Source: Pseudomonas sp. QTF5
GTDB taxonomy: Bacteria > Pseudomonadota > Gammaproteobacteria > Pseudomonadales > Pseudomonadaceae
Assembly: GCF_000512695.2 (NCBI RefSeq)
Contig: NZ_AZRW02000019.1
Coordinates: forward strand, 55,475-99,947
Length of the DNA stretch: 44,473 nucleotides
Direction: 5' to 3'
The translations under genes and the position numbers were made by a program. Positions 1 through 8,351 of the stretch are shown piece by piece. The notes under the pieces were generated by a model. That model had not been told where the DNA came from and made no database searches. It was given only the letters and a program-made list of their open reading frames with translations. Positions within the stretch are counted from its first letter, which is position 1; every line of letters starts with the position of its first letter.

Positions 1-122
1 AAAGCGTTTTGGTTACTTTGGCGCTTTTCCAAAGTGACCCGCTGTAAGAGCGGAACCAATAGCCGCCGTTACCGCAGAAACGGATATGTACACCAAAGCC
101 CAAAGCCCAATCACCCCACCTG
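1..122 (+). other. Open fragment at window edge, possibly part of a dispersed Pseudomonas repeat
   Basis: Frame 1 is open from base 1 to a TGA at 121-123 and has no start inside the window. It reads KAFWLLWRFSKVTRC and continues with SRRYRRNGYVHQ. I recall very similar strings as the ends of dubious ORFs in many Pseudomonas genomes, which suggests a dispersed non-coding repeat rather than the end of a real gene. That rests on memory and was not searched. Confidence 0.3.
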
Positions 123-123
123 A

Positions 124-346
124 TACCCAATCATTCAGCCTCACCCCATACCCCCAGGTTAACAAAACATAACGTGGTGTCGATTGTCAGACCTTTCCAA
201 ACCCCGATAGGATAAGCCAGCTTCCGAAGGGGCTCTGGATTGCGGGTTTCAGGACTATGCTCCTGAATAGGTCAATCCCGATGAGCACCCCTTACGGCGC
301 CCTGAAGGGTTGAACGACCTAACAATAATAATGTGGGGGAAGGTCT
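124..346. other. Leader region upstream of the YCF48-like gene
   Basis: These 223 bases have no plausible ORF. The only clear element is the ribosome binding site GGGGGAAGG just before the ATG at 347. I could not identify a convincing sigma-70 or sigma-54 promoter, so the start of the downstream operon is undefined. Confidence 0.4.
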
Positions 347-1414
347 ATGAGTGAGCCTGTCATGGGTGTGAGTATTGGCCGCCCGCCGGCGTTACGCAGG
401 TTCGCGTTGCTGGCTACAGCGCTCTCGCTGTTGGGCTGTACCGTGCTGTCGGCGCCTGCGCTGGCCGCTGCCGCGTCGGCCACCGATGTGGTTTATTCCG
501 TTGAATCCGCCAAGGCCAGCAAAGGCCTGATGCTCGATGTCGTACACGCCGGCAAACGCCTGGTGGCGGTCGGCGATCGCGGGCACATTCTGTATTCCGA
601 TGACCAGGGCGCGACCTGGACCCAGGCCAAGGTGCCGACCCGGCAACTGCTGACGGCGGTGTTTTTTGTCGATGACAAACACGGCTGGGCCGTTGGCCAT
701 GATGCACAGATCCTCGCCAGCGAAGACGGCGGCATCACTTGGACCAAACAATTCGAAGACCTGACACGCGAATCGCCGCTGCTCGACGTCTGGTTCAAGG
801 ACGTTAACAGCGGCTTTGCTGTGGGCGCTTATGGTGCCTTGCTGGAAACCACCGATGGCGGTAAAAACTGGGAAAACGTCAGCGATCGCCTCGACAACGA
901 AGACCAGTACCACCTCAACGCCATTGCCGCGGTCAAGGAATCCGGCATTTTCATCGTTGGCGAGCAGGGCAGCATGTTCCGCTCCGCCGATGATGGGCAG
1001 ACCTGGGAAAGGCTTGAAGGCCCCTATGAAGGCTCGCTGTTCGGCGTGATTGGCACTGCTCAACCGGCGACGCTGTTGGCCTACGGGTTGCGCGGCAATC
1101 TCTACCGTTCCACGGATTTCGGCAGCACTTGGGAGCAGGTCGAACTCAAGGCAGCACGCGGCGCACTGGAGTTCGGTCTGTCCGGCGCGACATTGCTCGA
1201 TGACGGCTCCATCGTGATCGTCGGCAACGGCGGCAGCATCATTCGCAGTAGCGACGACGGCGAAACCTTCAGCGTGTTCAACCGCCCGGATCGCATTTCC
1301 GTTTCGGCGGTGACTGCGGCAGGCAACGGCAATCTGATTCTGGCAGGACAGGGTGGCGTTCGCGTCACTTCGCTCACTGGCGCAGAGAATGGAAAAAACG
1401 GGTCGTCCAAATGA
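347..1414 (+). CDS. Secreted YCF48-like beta-propeller protein (BNR/Asp-box type repeats)
   Basis: A 355-residue exported protein with a hydrophobic signal at about residues 15-40, ending APALA. A lipobox-like LLGC with Cys31 also occurs, so lipid attachment is possible but not favoured. The rest consists of repeated blade motifs of the form GxTW (GATWTQA, GITWTKQ, GKNWENV, GQTWERL, GSTWEQV, GETF), as in YCF48/photosystem-II-stability-like and BNR propellers. The start at 347 has a strong ribosome binding site. It lies 28 bases before an RND exporter. I recall that this pairing, often with DUF1302/DUF1329 proteins, recurs in Proteobacteria, which suggests a periplasmic or outer-membrane accessory to the exporter. 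Its substrate is unknown. Confidence 0.85.
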   Translation: MSEPVMGVSIGRPPALRRFALLATALSLLGCTVLSAPALAAAASATDVVYSVESAKASKGLMLDVVHAGKRLVAVGDRGHILYSDDQGATWTQAKVPTRQLLTAVFFVDDKHGWAVGHDAQILASEDGGITWTKQFEDLTRESPLLDVWFKDVNSGFAVGAYGALLETTDGGKNWENVSDRLDNEDQYHLNAIAAVKESGIFIVGEQGSMFRSADDGQTWERLEGPYEGSLFGVIGTAQPATLLAYGLRGNLYRSTDFGSTWEQVELKAARGALEFGLSGATLLDDGSIVIVGNGGSIIRSSDDGETFSVFNRPDRISVSAVTAAGNGNLILAGQGGVRVTSLTGAENGKNGSSK

Positions 1415-1442
1415 GCCGGGCAAATAATAAGAAGGCGGGTCT

Positions 1443-3827
1443 ATGACATCCTTAAGCACTCCTCATCAGGACAAGGCGACGTTTCTTGAGCGCCTGATTT
1501 TCAACAACCGCCCGGCAGTCATCGTCATCTGCCTGCTGGTCAGTGTTTTCCTGTTCTGGCAGGCAACGCTGATCCGGCCGTCCACCAGTTTCGAAAAAAT
1601 GATCCCGCTCGAGCATCCATTCATTGAAAAAATGATGGAGCACCGCAACGATCTGGCGAACCTGGGCAACACGGTGCGGATTTCCGTGGAAGCCACCGAC
1701 GGCGACATCTTCTCCAAGGAGTACATGGAGACCCTGCGTCAAATCAACGACGAGGTGTTCTACATTTCCGGCGTCGACCGTTCCGGCCTCAAGTCGCTGT
1801 GGAGCCCGAGCGTGCGCTGGACCGAGGTGACGGAGGAAGGCTTCGCCGGCGGTGAAGTGATTCCCCAGAGCTATAACGGTTCCCAGCAAAGCCTCGACCT
1901 GCTGCGCAACAACGTGCTCAAGTCCGGGCAAGTCGGGCGCCTGGTGGCCAACGACTTCAAGTCGAGCATCGTCGATATCCCGCTGCTGGAGTCCTACCCG
2001 GACCCGCAGGACCAGGGCAAGTTGCTGGCGCTGGACTACCGCAAGTTCTCTCACGAACTCGAAGACAAGATCCGCAACAAGTTCGAAGCCCAGAACCCCA
2101 ACGTGAAAATCCACATTGTCGGGTTCGCCAAGAAAGTCGGCGACCTGATCGATGGGCTGGTCATGGTGGTGATGTTCTTCGGCGTCGCCTTCGTCATCAC
2201 CTTGATCTTGCTGTACTGGTTCACTAACTGCATGCGCAGCACCGTGGCGGTATTGAGCACGACGCTGGTGGCGGTGGTCTGGCAGCTCGGTTTGATGCAC
2301 TTCTTCGGCTTCGGGCTTGATCCGTATTCGATGCTGGTGCCGTTTCTGATCTTCGCCATCGGGATTTCCCACGGCGTGCAGAAAATCAACGGTATCGCCT
2401 TGCAGTCCAGCGAGGCGGAGAACGCGCTGACAGCCGCACGCCGCACATTCCGTCAGCTGTTCCTGCCGGGGATGATCGCGATTCTCGCGGATGCGGTGGG
2501 CTTTATCACGCTGTTGATCATCGACATTGGCGTGATTCGTGAACTGGCCATCGGCGCGTCCATCGGTGTGGCGGTGATCGTGTTCACCAACCTGATCCTG
2601 CTGCCGGTGGCGATTTCCTACGTCGGTATCAGCAAACGCGCGGTCGAACGCAGCAAGAAAGACGCGCACCGCGAGCATCCGTTCTGGCGCCTGCTGTCGA
2701 ATTTCGCCAGCCCCAAAGTCGCACCGATTTCCATTGCCCTGGCGCTGATCGCTTTCGGTGGTGGCCTCTGGTACAGCCAGAACCTGAAAATCGGCGACCT
2801 CGACCAAGGCGCGCCGGAGCTGCGTCCGGACTCGCGTTACAACAAGGACAACAGCTTCATCATCAATAACTACTCCACCAGTTCCGACGTGCTGGTGGTG
2901 ATGGTCAAGACCAAGTCCGAAGGTTGCTCGCGTTATGAGGCCATGGCGCCGATCGACGAGCTGATGTGGAAAATGCAGAACACCGAGGGCGTGCAGTCGG
3001 CGATCTCGCTGGTGACCGTGTCCAAGCAGATGATCAAGGGCATGAACGAGGGCAACCTGAAATGGGAAACCCTGTCGCGCAACCCGGACGTGCTGAACAA
3101 CTCCATCGCCCGTGCCGATGGCCTGTACAACAACAATTGCTCCCTGGCGCCGGTGCTGGTGTTCCTCAACGACCACAAGGCCGAAACCCTGGATCGTGCG
3201 GTGCATGCGGTGCAGGACTTCGCCAAAGACAACAACAAGGAAGGCCTGGAATTCATCCTCGCCGCCGGTAATGCCGGGATCGAAGCGGCCACCAACGAGG
3301 TGATCAAACGCTCCGAACTGACCATTCTGATTCTGGTGTACATCTGTGTCGCAACCATGTGCATGATCACTTTCCGCTCTTGGGCGGCGACCTTGTGCAT
3401 CGTGCTGCCGCTGGTACTGACCTCGGTCCTCGGCAACGCATTGATGGCCTTCATGGGCATCGGCGTGAAAGTGGCGACCTTGCCGGTGGTGGCGCTCGGG
3501 GTGGGGATTGGCGTGGACTACGGGATCTACATCTACAGCCGTCTGGAAAGCTTCCTGCGTGCCGGTCTGCCGCTGCAAGAGGCGTACTACCAGACGCTGA
3601 AGTCCACCGGTAAAGCCGTGCTGTTCACCGGTCTGTGCCTGGCGATCGGCGTGTGCACCTGGATCTTCTCGGCGATCAAGTTCCAGGCCGACATGGGCCT
3701 GATGCTGACCTTCATGCTGCTCTGGAACATGTTCGGCGCATTGTGGTTGCTGCCAGCGCTGGCGCGGTTCCTGATCAAGCCGGAAAAACTGGCAGGGCAG
3801 AAGGGCAACTCGTTGTTTGCTCACTGA
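1443..3827 (+). CDS. RND superfamily exporter, MMPL-type
   Basis: A 794-residue inner-membrane protein with the duplicated RND/MMPL layout: TM1 (about 24-41), a large periplasmic loop, a five-helix block (about 230-395), a second TM1-like helix (about 425-445), a second loop, and a final helix block from about 625. The second half carries GVGIGVDYGIYIYSRL, the MMPL transmembrane motif whose Asp-Tyr is linked to proton coupling. The matching site in the first half reads FAIGISHGVQKING and lacks the Asp-Tyr. The ribosome binding site is AAGGCGGG before ATG. It is probably co-transcribed with the upstream YCF48-like gene and ends at a strong terminator. The cargo (lipid or other hydrophobic compound) cannot be told from sequence. 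Confidence 0.88.
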   Translation: MTSLSTPHQDKATFLERLIFNNRPAVIVICLLVSVFLFWQATLIRPSTSFEKMIPLEHPFIEKMMEHRNDLANLGNTVRISVEATDGDIFSKEYMETLRQINDEVFYISGVDRSGLKSLWSPSVRWTEVTEEGFAGGEVIPQSYNGSQQSLDLLRNNVLKSGQVGRLVANDFKSSIVDIPLLESYPDPQDQGKLLALDYRKFSHELEDKIRNKFEAQNPNVKIHIVGFAKKVGDLIDGLVMVVMFFGVAFVITLILLYWFTNCMRSTVAVLSTTLVAVVWQLGLMHFFGFGLDPYSMLVPFLIFAIGISHGVQKINGIALQSSEAENALTAARRTFRQLFLPGMIAILADAVGFITLLIIDIGVIRELAIGASIGVAVIVFTNLILLPVAISYVGISKRAVERSKKDAHREHPFWRLLSNFASPKVAPISIALALIAFGGGLWYSQNLKIGDLDQGAPELRPDSRYNKDNSFIINNYSTSSDVLVVMVKTKSEGCSRYEAMAPIDELMWKMQNTEGVQSAISLVTVSKQMIKGMNEGNLKWETLSRNPDVLNNSIARADGLYNNNCSLAPVLVFLNDHKAETLDRAVHAVQDFAKDNNKEGLEFILAAGNAGIEAATNEVIKRSELTILILVYICVATMCMITFRSWAATLCIVLPLVLTSVLGNALMAFMGIGVKVATLPVVALGVGIGVDYGIYIYSRLESFLRAGLPLQEAYYQTLKSTGKAVLFTGLCLAIGVCTWIFSAIKFQADMGLMLTFMLLWNMFGALWLLPALARFLIKPEKLAGQKGNSLFAH

Positions 3828-3843
3828 TCCCTGGCAGATACAG

Positions 3844-3873
3844 AAAAGCCGCAACCTTGGTTGCGGCTTTTTT
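3844..3873 (+). terminator. Rho-independent terminator after the RND exporter
   Basis: A 12-bp perfect stem (AAAGCCGCAACC/GGTTGCGGCTTT) with a 2-base TT spacer at its centre is followed by a T run, 17 bases after the exporter stop codon. Confidence 0.9.
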
Positions 3874-3900
3874 GTATCTCAAATTCGACACTAAACCCCT

Positions 3901-3990
3901 TGTGGGAGCGGGCTTGCTCGCGAATGCGGTTGTACATTAAGCATTGATGTCGACTGACACTCCGCCTTCGCGAGCAAGCCCGCTCCCACA
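3901..3990. repeat. REP pair (BIME), Pseudomonas class
   Basis: Two inverted copies of the REP sequence (TGTGGGAGCGGGCTTGCTCG and its complement) flank a roughly 40-bp centre. It lies between the exporter and the convergent GntR gene, the usual site for such elements. Confidence 0.93.
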
Positions 3991-4005
3991 TTGGATTTGT
4001 GGTGG

Positions 4006-4725
4006 TTATGAGGGATCGGTTCCCAGCACCACATTCAACGCACTGCGCGCATCATCCAGCTGCACCAGCGTCGCATGCCGCGCGCCCAATGCATCACGAT
4101 TCTCGATAGCAGTCAGAATCGCTTTGTGCCGTGGCATCGCCAATTCATGCAGATTCGGTCGTTGGTTGGAATGCTTCAAGGCTTCTGCAATCGCCACCGA
4201 CAGCATGTTGCACAGGTTCGCCAGCAAGTCGTTGTGGGTCGCGTCTGCGATCCGGCTGTGGAAATCCAGGTCCGGTTGCAGCAAGGCTTCCGGGGTCGGC
4301 GCCGCTTCCATGCGTTGGTAGGCCTCACCGATGGAAGCAATGTCATCATCAGTGGCGAACTGTGCGGCCAACGCAGCCGCGGCCGGTTCGATGATGCTGC
4401 GCACACTGGTCAACAAATCAAAGAATTCATTTTGCGGGCTACTTTGCATCAGCCAGTGCAGCACATCCGGGTCGAGCATGTGCCATTCGCGGCGCTGCTT
4501 GACCACCGTGCCGACCCGCGGACGGGAATACACCAGGCCCTTGGCGACCAACACGCGCGTGGCTTCGCGCAGCACCGGCCGGCTGACTGCGTACTCCTCG
4601 CACAACAGGGCTTCGGCGGGCAATTTGTCGTCCGGTTTGAACCGTCCCGAGACGATCTGCATGCCCAGTTCCTGGACGATGCGCGAGTGCATGCTTTTGC
4701 GGTCGGAGGGTTTGCGGTAATCCAT
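4006..4725 (-). CDS. FadR-subfamily GntR transcriptional regulator (FCD domain)
   Basis: A 239-residue regulator. Residues about 10-78 form the GntR winged helix (KLPAEALLCEEYAVSRPVLREATRVL). About 95-225 form the all-helical FCD ligand domain with DLDFHSRIADATHNDLL, whose Asp and His belong to the usual metal site. The frame stays open upstream to 4917, but that part runs through a REP element, so I place the start at ATG 4725 (MDYRKPSDRK). It is next to and in the same direction as the dehydratase gene, separated by a REP. FadR-type regulators of sugar-acid genes are normally repressors relieved by a pathway intermediate. The two palindromic sites at 6683-6772 are its likely operators. Confidence 0.88.
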   Translation of the reverse strand: MDYRKPSDRKSMHSRIVQELGMQIVSGRFKPDDKLPAEALLCEEYAVSRPVLREATRVLVAKGLVYSRPRVGTVVKQRREWHMLDPDVLHWLMQSSPQNEFFDLLTSVRSIIEPAAAALAAQFATDDDIASIGEAYQRMEAAPTPEALLQPDLDFHSRIADATHNDLLANLCNMLSVAIAEALKHSNQRPNLHELAMPRHKAILTAIENRDALGARHATLVQLDDARSALNVVLGTDPS

Positions 4726-4828
4726 GGGGAACGGCGCGATCCTGTGCGATGGGGTGCCGCGCATGATAGCAGGCGCGGCGAGGACGGTCGCCAGAGCAAG
4801 CACAGTCCTGAAGCATACGGGGATTAAA

Positions 4829-4918
4829 TGTGGGAGCGGGCTTGCTCGCGAAAGCGGTGGATCATTCAACATCAATGTTGAATGTGATGACCCCTTCGCG
4901 AGCAAGCCCGCTCCCACA
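4829..4918. repeat. REP pair (BIME)
   Basis: Two inverted REP copies of the TGTGGGAGCGGGCTTGCTCG class flank a centre containing an ATTCAACATCAATGTTGAAT palindrome. It separates the dehydratase stop codon from the GntR start. Confidence 0.93.
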
Positions 4919-4932
4919 TTAGATTGATGGTG

Positions 4933-6669
4933 TTAGTGGGAGTGGCGCGGCACCTCGGATCCTCGGCAACCGACGAGGAAATCGAAGTCGCAACCCTGAT
5001 CCGCTTGCAGCACATGATCGATATACAACTGACGATAACCGCCCACGATCAACTGCTGTGGCGGCTGCAGATCGGCCATGCGCGCCGCCAGCTCCGCATC
5101 CGCAATGTCCAGATGCAATCGCCCGTTGGCGCAATCGAGCTCGATCCAGTCGCCTTCCTTCACCGCCGCCAAAGGCCCGCCGGCTGCGGCTTCCGGTGCC
5201 ACATGCAAGACCACCGTGCCGTACGCAGTGCCGCTCATGCGTGCATCGGAAATTCGCACCATGTCGGTCACGCCCTGAGCCAGCAGCTTGGCCGGCAACC
5301 CCATGTTGCCGACTTCGGCCATGCCCGGATAACCCTTCGGCCCGCAGTTTTTCATCACCAGAATCGAATTGGCATCCACGTCCAGTTCCGGATCGTTGAT
5401 CCGCGCCTTGTACATGTCGAAGTTCTCGAACACCACCGCGCGACCACGGTGTTGCATCAATTCGGCACTCGCGGCGGAGGGCTTGAGCACCGCACCCAAT
5501 GGCGCCAGATTGCCGCGCAAAACGCAGATGCCGCCGTCGGCGCGGATCGGGTTATCGAGGGTGCGGATCACTTCGTCCTGGCCGTAAATCGGTGCGTCCT
5601 TGGTGTTCTCGCCGAGGGTTTTGCCGTTGACGGTGAGGGCGTTCGGATTGGGAATCAGGTTGGCTTCGCCGAGGCGACGCAGCACCGCGGGCAAGCCGCC
5701 GGCGTAGTAGAACTCTTCCATCAGGAAGCGCCCGGAGGGTTGCAGGTCGACGATGGTTGGCATGCCGCGACCGATGCGGGCCCAGTCGTCCAGGTCCAGC
5801 TCGACGCCGATGCGCCCGGCGATGGCTTTCAAGTGGATCACCGCGTTGGTCGAACCGCCGATGGCGGCGTTCACCCGGATGGCGTTTTCGAAGGCTTCCT
5901 TGGTGAGGATTTTCGACAGTTTCAAATCTTCGCGCACCATTTCCACCGCGCGCATGCCCGACATGTGTGCCAACACATAACGGCGTGCATCGACCGCTGG
6001 AATCGCCGCGTTGTGGGGCAGGGAAGTGCCGAGTGCTTCGGCCATGCAGGCCATGGTCGAGGCCGTGCCCATGGTGTTGCAGGTGCCGGCCGAGCGTGAC
6101 ATGCCGCCCTCGGCCGCGAGGAAATCGTCAATGGTGATGGTGCCAGCCTTGACCTGTTCGCTGAGCTGCCAGACCACCGTACCCGAGCCGATGTCCTGGC
6201 CTTTGTGCTTGCCGTTGAGCATCGGCCCGCCGGTGACGACGATTGCCGGCACATCGCAACTGGCTGCGCCCATCAGCAACGCTGGAGTGGTTTTGTCGCA
6301 ACCGGTGAGCAGCACCACGCCATCGATCGGGTTACCGCGAATGGCTTCCTCGACATCCATGCTCGCCAGGTTGCGGGTGAGCATGGCGGTGGGGCGCAGG
6401 TTCGATTCGCCGTTGGAGAACACCGGGAATTCCACTGGAAAACCGCCGGCTTCGATCACCCCGCGTTTGACGTGCTCGGCGATTTGCCGGAAATGCGCGT
6501 TGCACGGGGTCAGTTCCGACCAGGTGTTGCAGATGCCGATGATCGGCTTGCCGTGGAACTGATGGTCGGCGATGCCCTGATTCTTCATCCAGCTGCGGTA
6601 CATGAAGCCGTTCTTGTCGGCGGTGCCAAACCATTGGGCGGAGCGCAGGGTGGGTTTCTTATCAGACAT
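4933..6669 (-). CDS. IlvD/Edd-family sugar-acid dehydratase ([2Fe-2S]), probably a pentonate (L-arabonate/D-xylonate) dehydratase
   Basis: A 578-residue IlvD/Edd enzyme that would dehydrate an aldonate to a 2-keto-3-deoxy acid. Cys56 (TPCNAHF), Cys124 (LTGCDKTTPA) and Cys197 (SAGTCNTMG) match, with a constant offset of 3, the cluster ligands I recall for Rhizobium L-arabinonate dehydratase (59, 127, 200), and the length is the same. Lys126 would be a metal-site residue and ARMSGT (about 476-481) carries the conserved active-site serine. A role as IlvD in branched-chain amino acid synthesis is unlikely because the neighbours are an importer, an FAH-fold enzyme and a semialdehyde-type dehydrogenase. 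Whether arabonate, xylonate or a hexonate is the true substrate cannot be decided here. Confidence 0.88.
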   Translation of the reverse strand: MSDKKPTLRSAQWFGTADKNGFMYRSWMKNQGIADHQFHGKPIIGICNTWSELTPCNAHFRQIAEHVKRGVIEAGGFPVEFPVFSNGESNLRPTAMLTRNLASMDVEEAIRGNPIDGVVLLTGCDKTTPALLMGAASCDVPAIVVTGGPMLNGKHKGQDIGSGTVVWQLSEQVKAGTITIDDFLAAEGGMSRSAGTCNTMGTASTMACMAEALGTSLPHNAAIPAVDARRYVLAHMSGMRAVEMVREDLKLSKILTKEAFENAIRVNAAIGGSTNAVIHLKAIAGRIGVELDLDDWARIGRGMPTIVDLQPSGRFLMEEFYYAGGLPAVLRRLGEANLIPNPNALTVNGKTLGENTKDAPIYGQDEVIRTLDNPIRADGGICVLRGNLAPLGAVLKPSAASAELMQHRGRAVVFENFDMYKARINDPELDVDANSILVMKNCGPKGYPGMAEVGNMGLPAKLLAQGVTDMVRISDARMSGTAYGTVVLHVAPEAAAGGPLAAVKEGDWIELDCANGRLHLDIADAELAARMADLQPPQQLIVGGYRQLYIDHVLQADQGCDFDFLVGCRGSEVPRHSH

Positions 6670-6682
6670 GATCGGTTCTCTT

Positions 6683-6697
6683 ATTGTATGACTATAT
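6683..6697. promoter_or_regulatory. Operator-like site 1 (ATTGTATGACTATAT)
   Basis: A 15-bp imperfect palindrome just upstream of the dehydratase start. It matches the site at 6758-6772 at 13 of 15 positions, with half-sites around a central T. This fits a dimeric GntR/FCD regulator, and the gene at 4006-4725 is the obvious candidate. Binding is inferred. Confidence 0.55.
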
Positions 6698-6757
6698 TGT
6701 TCGAGATATGGCGTAACATAAGCGCAATTTCGGCTGTTTGGAAGTGTTGTTGGTTAA

Positions 6758-6772
6758 ATAGTATTACTATAT
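6758..6772. promoter_or_regulatory. Operator-like site 2 (ATAGTATTACTATAT)
   Basis: It contains the perfect inverted repeat ATAGTA-T-TACTAT. It lies 75 bp centre to centre from site 1, about seven helical turns, in the divergent region between the dehydratase and the importer. This spacing would allow one regulator to act on both promoters, possibly by looping. Confidence 0.55.
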
Positions 6773-6862
6773 AGTCGTTTTCAGCGGAGGGATGGCCCTG
6801 GCGGTTTTCTGCGAGAGGCGTCCCCCGAGGTTCTATAACAACAACAATCGGAGACCGAACTC

Positions 6863-8185
6863 ATGAGCCAGGAATTGCGGCTTATTCGTCGCATCACGCT
6901 GAAACTGATTCCCTTCCTGATCCTGCTGTACCTGATCGCCTATGTGGATCGCTCCGCGGTAGGTTTCGCCAAGCTGCACATGGGCGCCGACATCGGCCTG
7001 GGTGATGCGGCTTACGGCCTTGGCGCCGGGCTGTTCTTCATTGGCTATTTCCTGCTGGAAATCCCCAGCAACCTGATGCTCGATCGCTTCGGCGCCCGAC
7101 GCTGGTTCGCGCGGATCATGGTCACCTGGGGTGCCATCACCATCGGCATGGCGTTCGTCCAGGGACCGAACAGCTTCTATGTGATGCGCTTTCTGCTCGG
7201 CGCTGCCGAAGCCGGGTTCTTCCCGGGCGTTCTGTACTACATCACCCAATGGTTCCCGATTCGCCATCGCGGCAAGATCCTCGGGTTGTTCATCCTTTCC
7301 CAACCCATCGCGATGATGATCACCGGCCCGGTGTCCGGCGGCTTGCTCGGCATGGACGGGATTCTTGGGCTGCACGGTTGGCAGTGGTTGTTCATCGTCA
7401 TCGGTACTCCGGCGATCCTGCTGACCTGGCCGGTGCTGCGTTACCTGCCGGACGGCCCGCAACAGGTGAAATGGATGGATCAGGCCGAGAAAGACTGGCT
7501 GGCCGGCGAACTGAAAAAAGACCTGGAGGTGTACGGCCAGACCCGCCACGGCAATCCGCTGCACGCGTTGAAGGACAAACGCGTGTTGCTGCTGGCGCTG
7601 TTCTATCTGCCGGTGACGTTGAGCATCTACGGTCTCGGTTTGTGGTTGCCGACGTTGATCAAGCAGTTCGGTGGCACTGACCTGGTGACCGGGTTTGTGT
7701 CATCGGTGCCGTACATCTTCGGGATCATCGGTTTGCTGATTATTCCGCGCAGCTCAGATCGCTTGAATGATCGCTACGGTCATTTGGCGGTGCTGTATGT
7801 GTTGGGCGCCATTGGTCTGTTCCTCAGCGCTTGGCTGACGGTGCCGGTGCTGCAATTGGCGGCGCTGTGCCTGGTGGCGTTCGCGCTGTTTTCCTGCACC
7901 GCGGTGTTCTGGACCTTGCCGGGTCGTTTCTTTGCCGGTGCCAGTGCGGCAGCGGGGATCGCGTTGATCAACTCGGTGGGCAACCTCGGCGGCTACATCG
8001 GTCCGTTCGTGATCGGCGCGCTGAAGGAATACACGGGCAATCTGGCGTCGGGGTTGTACTTCTTGTCTTGCGTGATGGTGTTCGGCCTGGTCCTGACGGG
8101 TGTGGTTTATCGGCTGCTGGAGCGTAAACACGTGCTGCCGACCGATGAATTTGCGGCCAGTGCGCGTGGGGCTACCCGTACCTGA
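6863..8185 (+). CDS. MFS importer of the anion:cation symporter (ACS) type, probably for a sugar acid
   Basis: A 440-residue protein with about 12 predicted transmembrane helices. The N-terminus LIPFLILLYLIAYVDRSAVG and the motif GYFLLEIPSNLMLDRFGAR are typical of the ACS branch (phthalate, hexuronate, tartrate and galactonate transporters), followed by RFLLGAAEAGFFPGV. The ribosome binding site is GGAG, 9 bases before ATG. It is divergent from the dehydratase and precedes the AraD1-like gene. The substrate is probably the aldonate used by the neighbouring enzymes, or a lactone-derived acid made by the periplasmic lactonase. This is inferred from context only. Confidence 0.88.
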   Translation: MSQELRLIRRITLKLIPFLILLYLIAYVDRSAVGFAKLHMGADIGLGDAAYGLGAGLFFIGYFLLEIPSNLMLDRFGARRWFARIMVTWGAITIGMAFVQGPNSFYVMRFLLGAAEAGFFPGVLYYITQWFPIRHRGKILGLFILSQPIAMMITGPVSGGLLGMDGILGLHGWQWLFIVIGTPAILLTWPVLRYLPDGPQQVKWMDQAEKDWLAGELKKDLEVYGQTRHGNPLHALKDKRVLLLALFYLPVTLSIYGLGLWLPTLIKQFGGTDLVTGFVSSVPYIFGIIGLLIIPRSSDRLNDRYGHLAVLYVLGAIGLFLSAWLTVPVLQLAALCLVAFALFSCTAVFWTLPGRFFAGASAAAGIALINSVGNLGGYIGPFVIGALKEYTGNLASGLYFLSCVMVFGLVLTGVVYRLLERKHVLPTDEFAASARGATRT

Positions 8186-8202
8186 GGTCAACACAATTCA
8201 AA

Positions 8203-8307
8203 TGTGGGAGCGGCGGTGCGGCGATCCGACTTGCTCGCGAAGGCGTCGTGTCAGTCACCGGTGATGTTGAATGTGATGGCCTCTTCGCGAGCAAGCCCGC
8301 TCCCACA
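8203..8307. repeat. Atypical REP pair with one altered arm
   Basis: The right arm is a standard REP. In the left arm, TGTGGGAGCGG is followed by CGGTGCGGCGATCCGACT before TTGCTCGCGAAGG, so the usual short apex is replaced by a longer segment. The element looks like a hybrid or expanded REP. Confidence 0.8.
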
Positions 8308-8351
8308 TGGGTCCTGCGGTGTTTTGAAGAATTGTTTTACAGGAGAAAATC

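Noticed and set aside
392..1459. Long minus-strand frame opposite the YCF48-like gene, and similar long antisense frames opposite the RND exporter, gdhB, sbcC and the MocR gene
   Set aside because: These are mirror frames expected in high-GC coding DNA. They have no ribosome binding sites and no recognisable motifs, while the opposite strand has full family signatures.
4726..4917. N-terminal extension of the GntR regulator (303 residues instead of 239)
   Set aside because: The extra 64 codons run through a REP element, and the winged helix begins just after ATG 4725.
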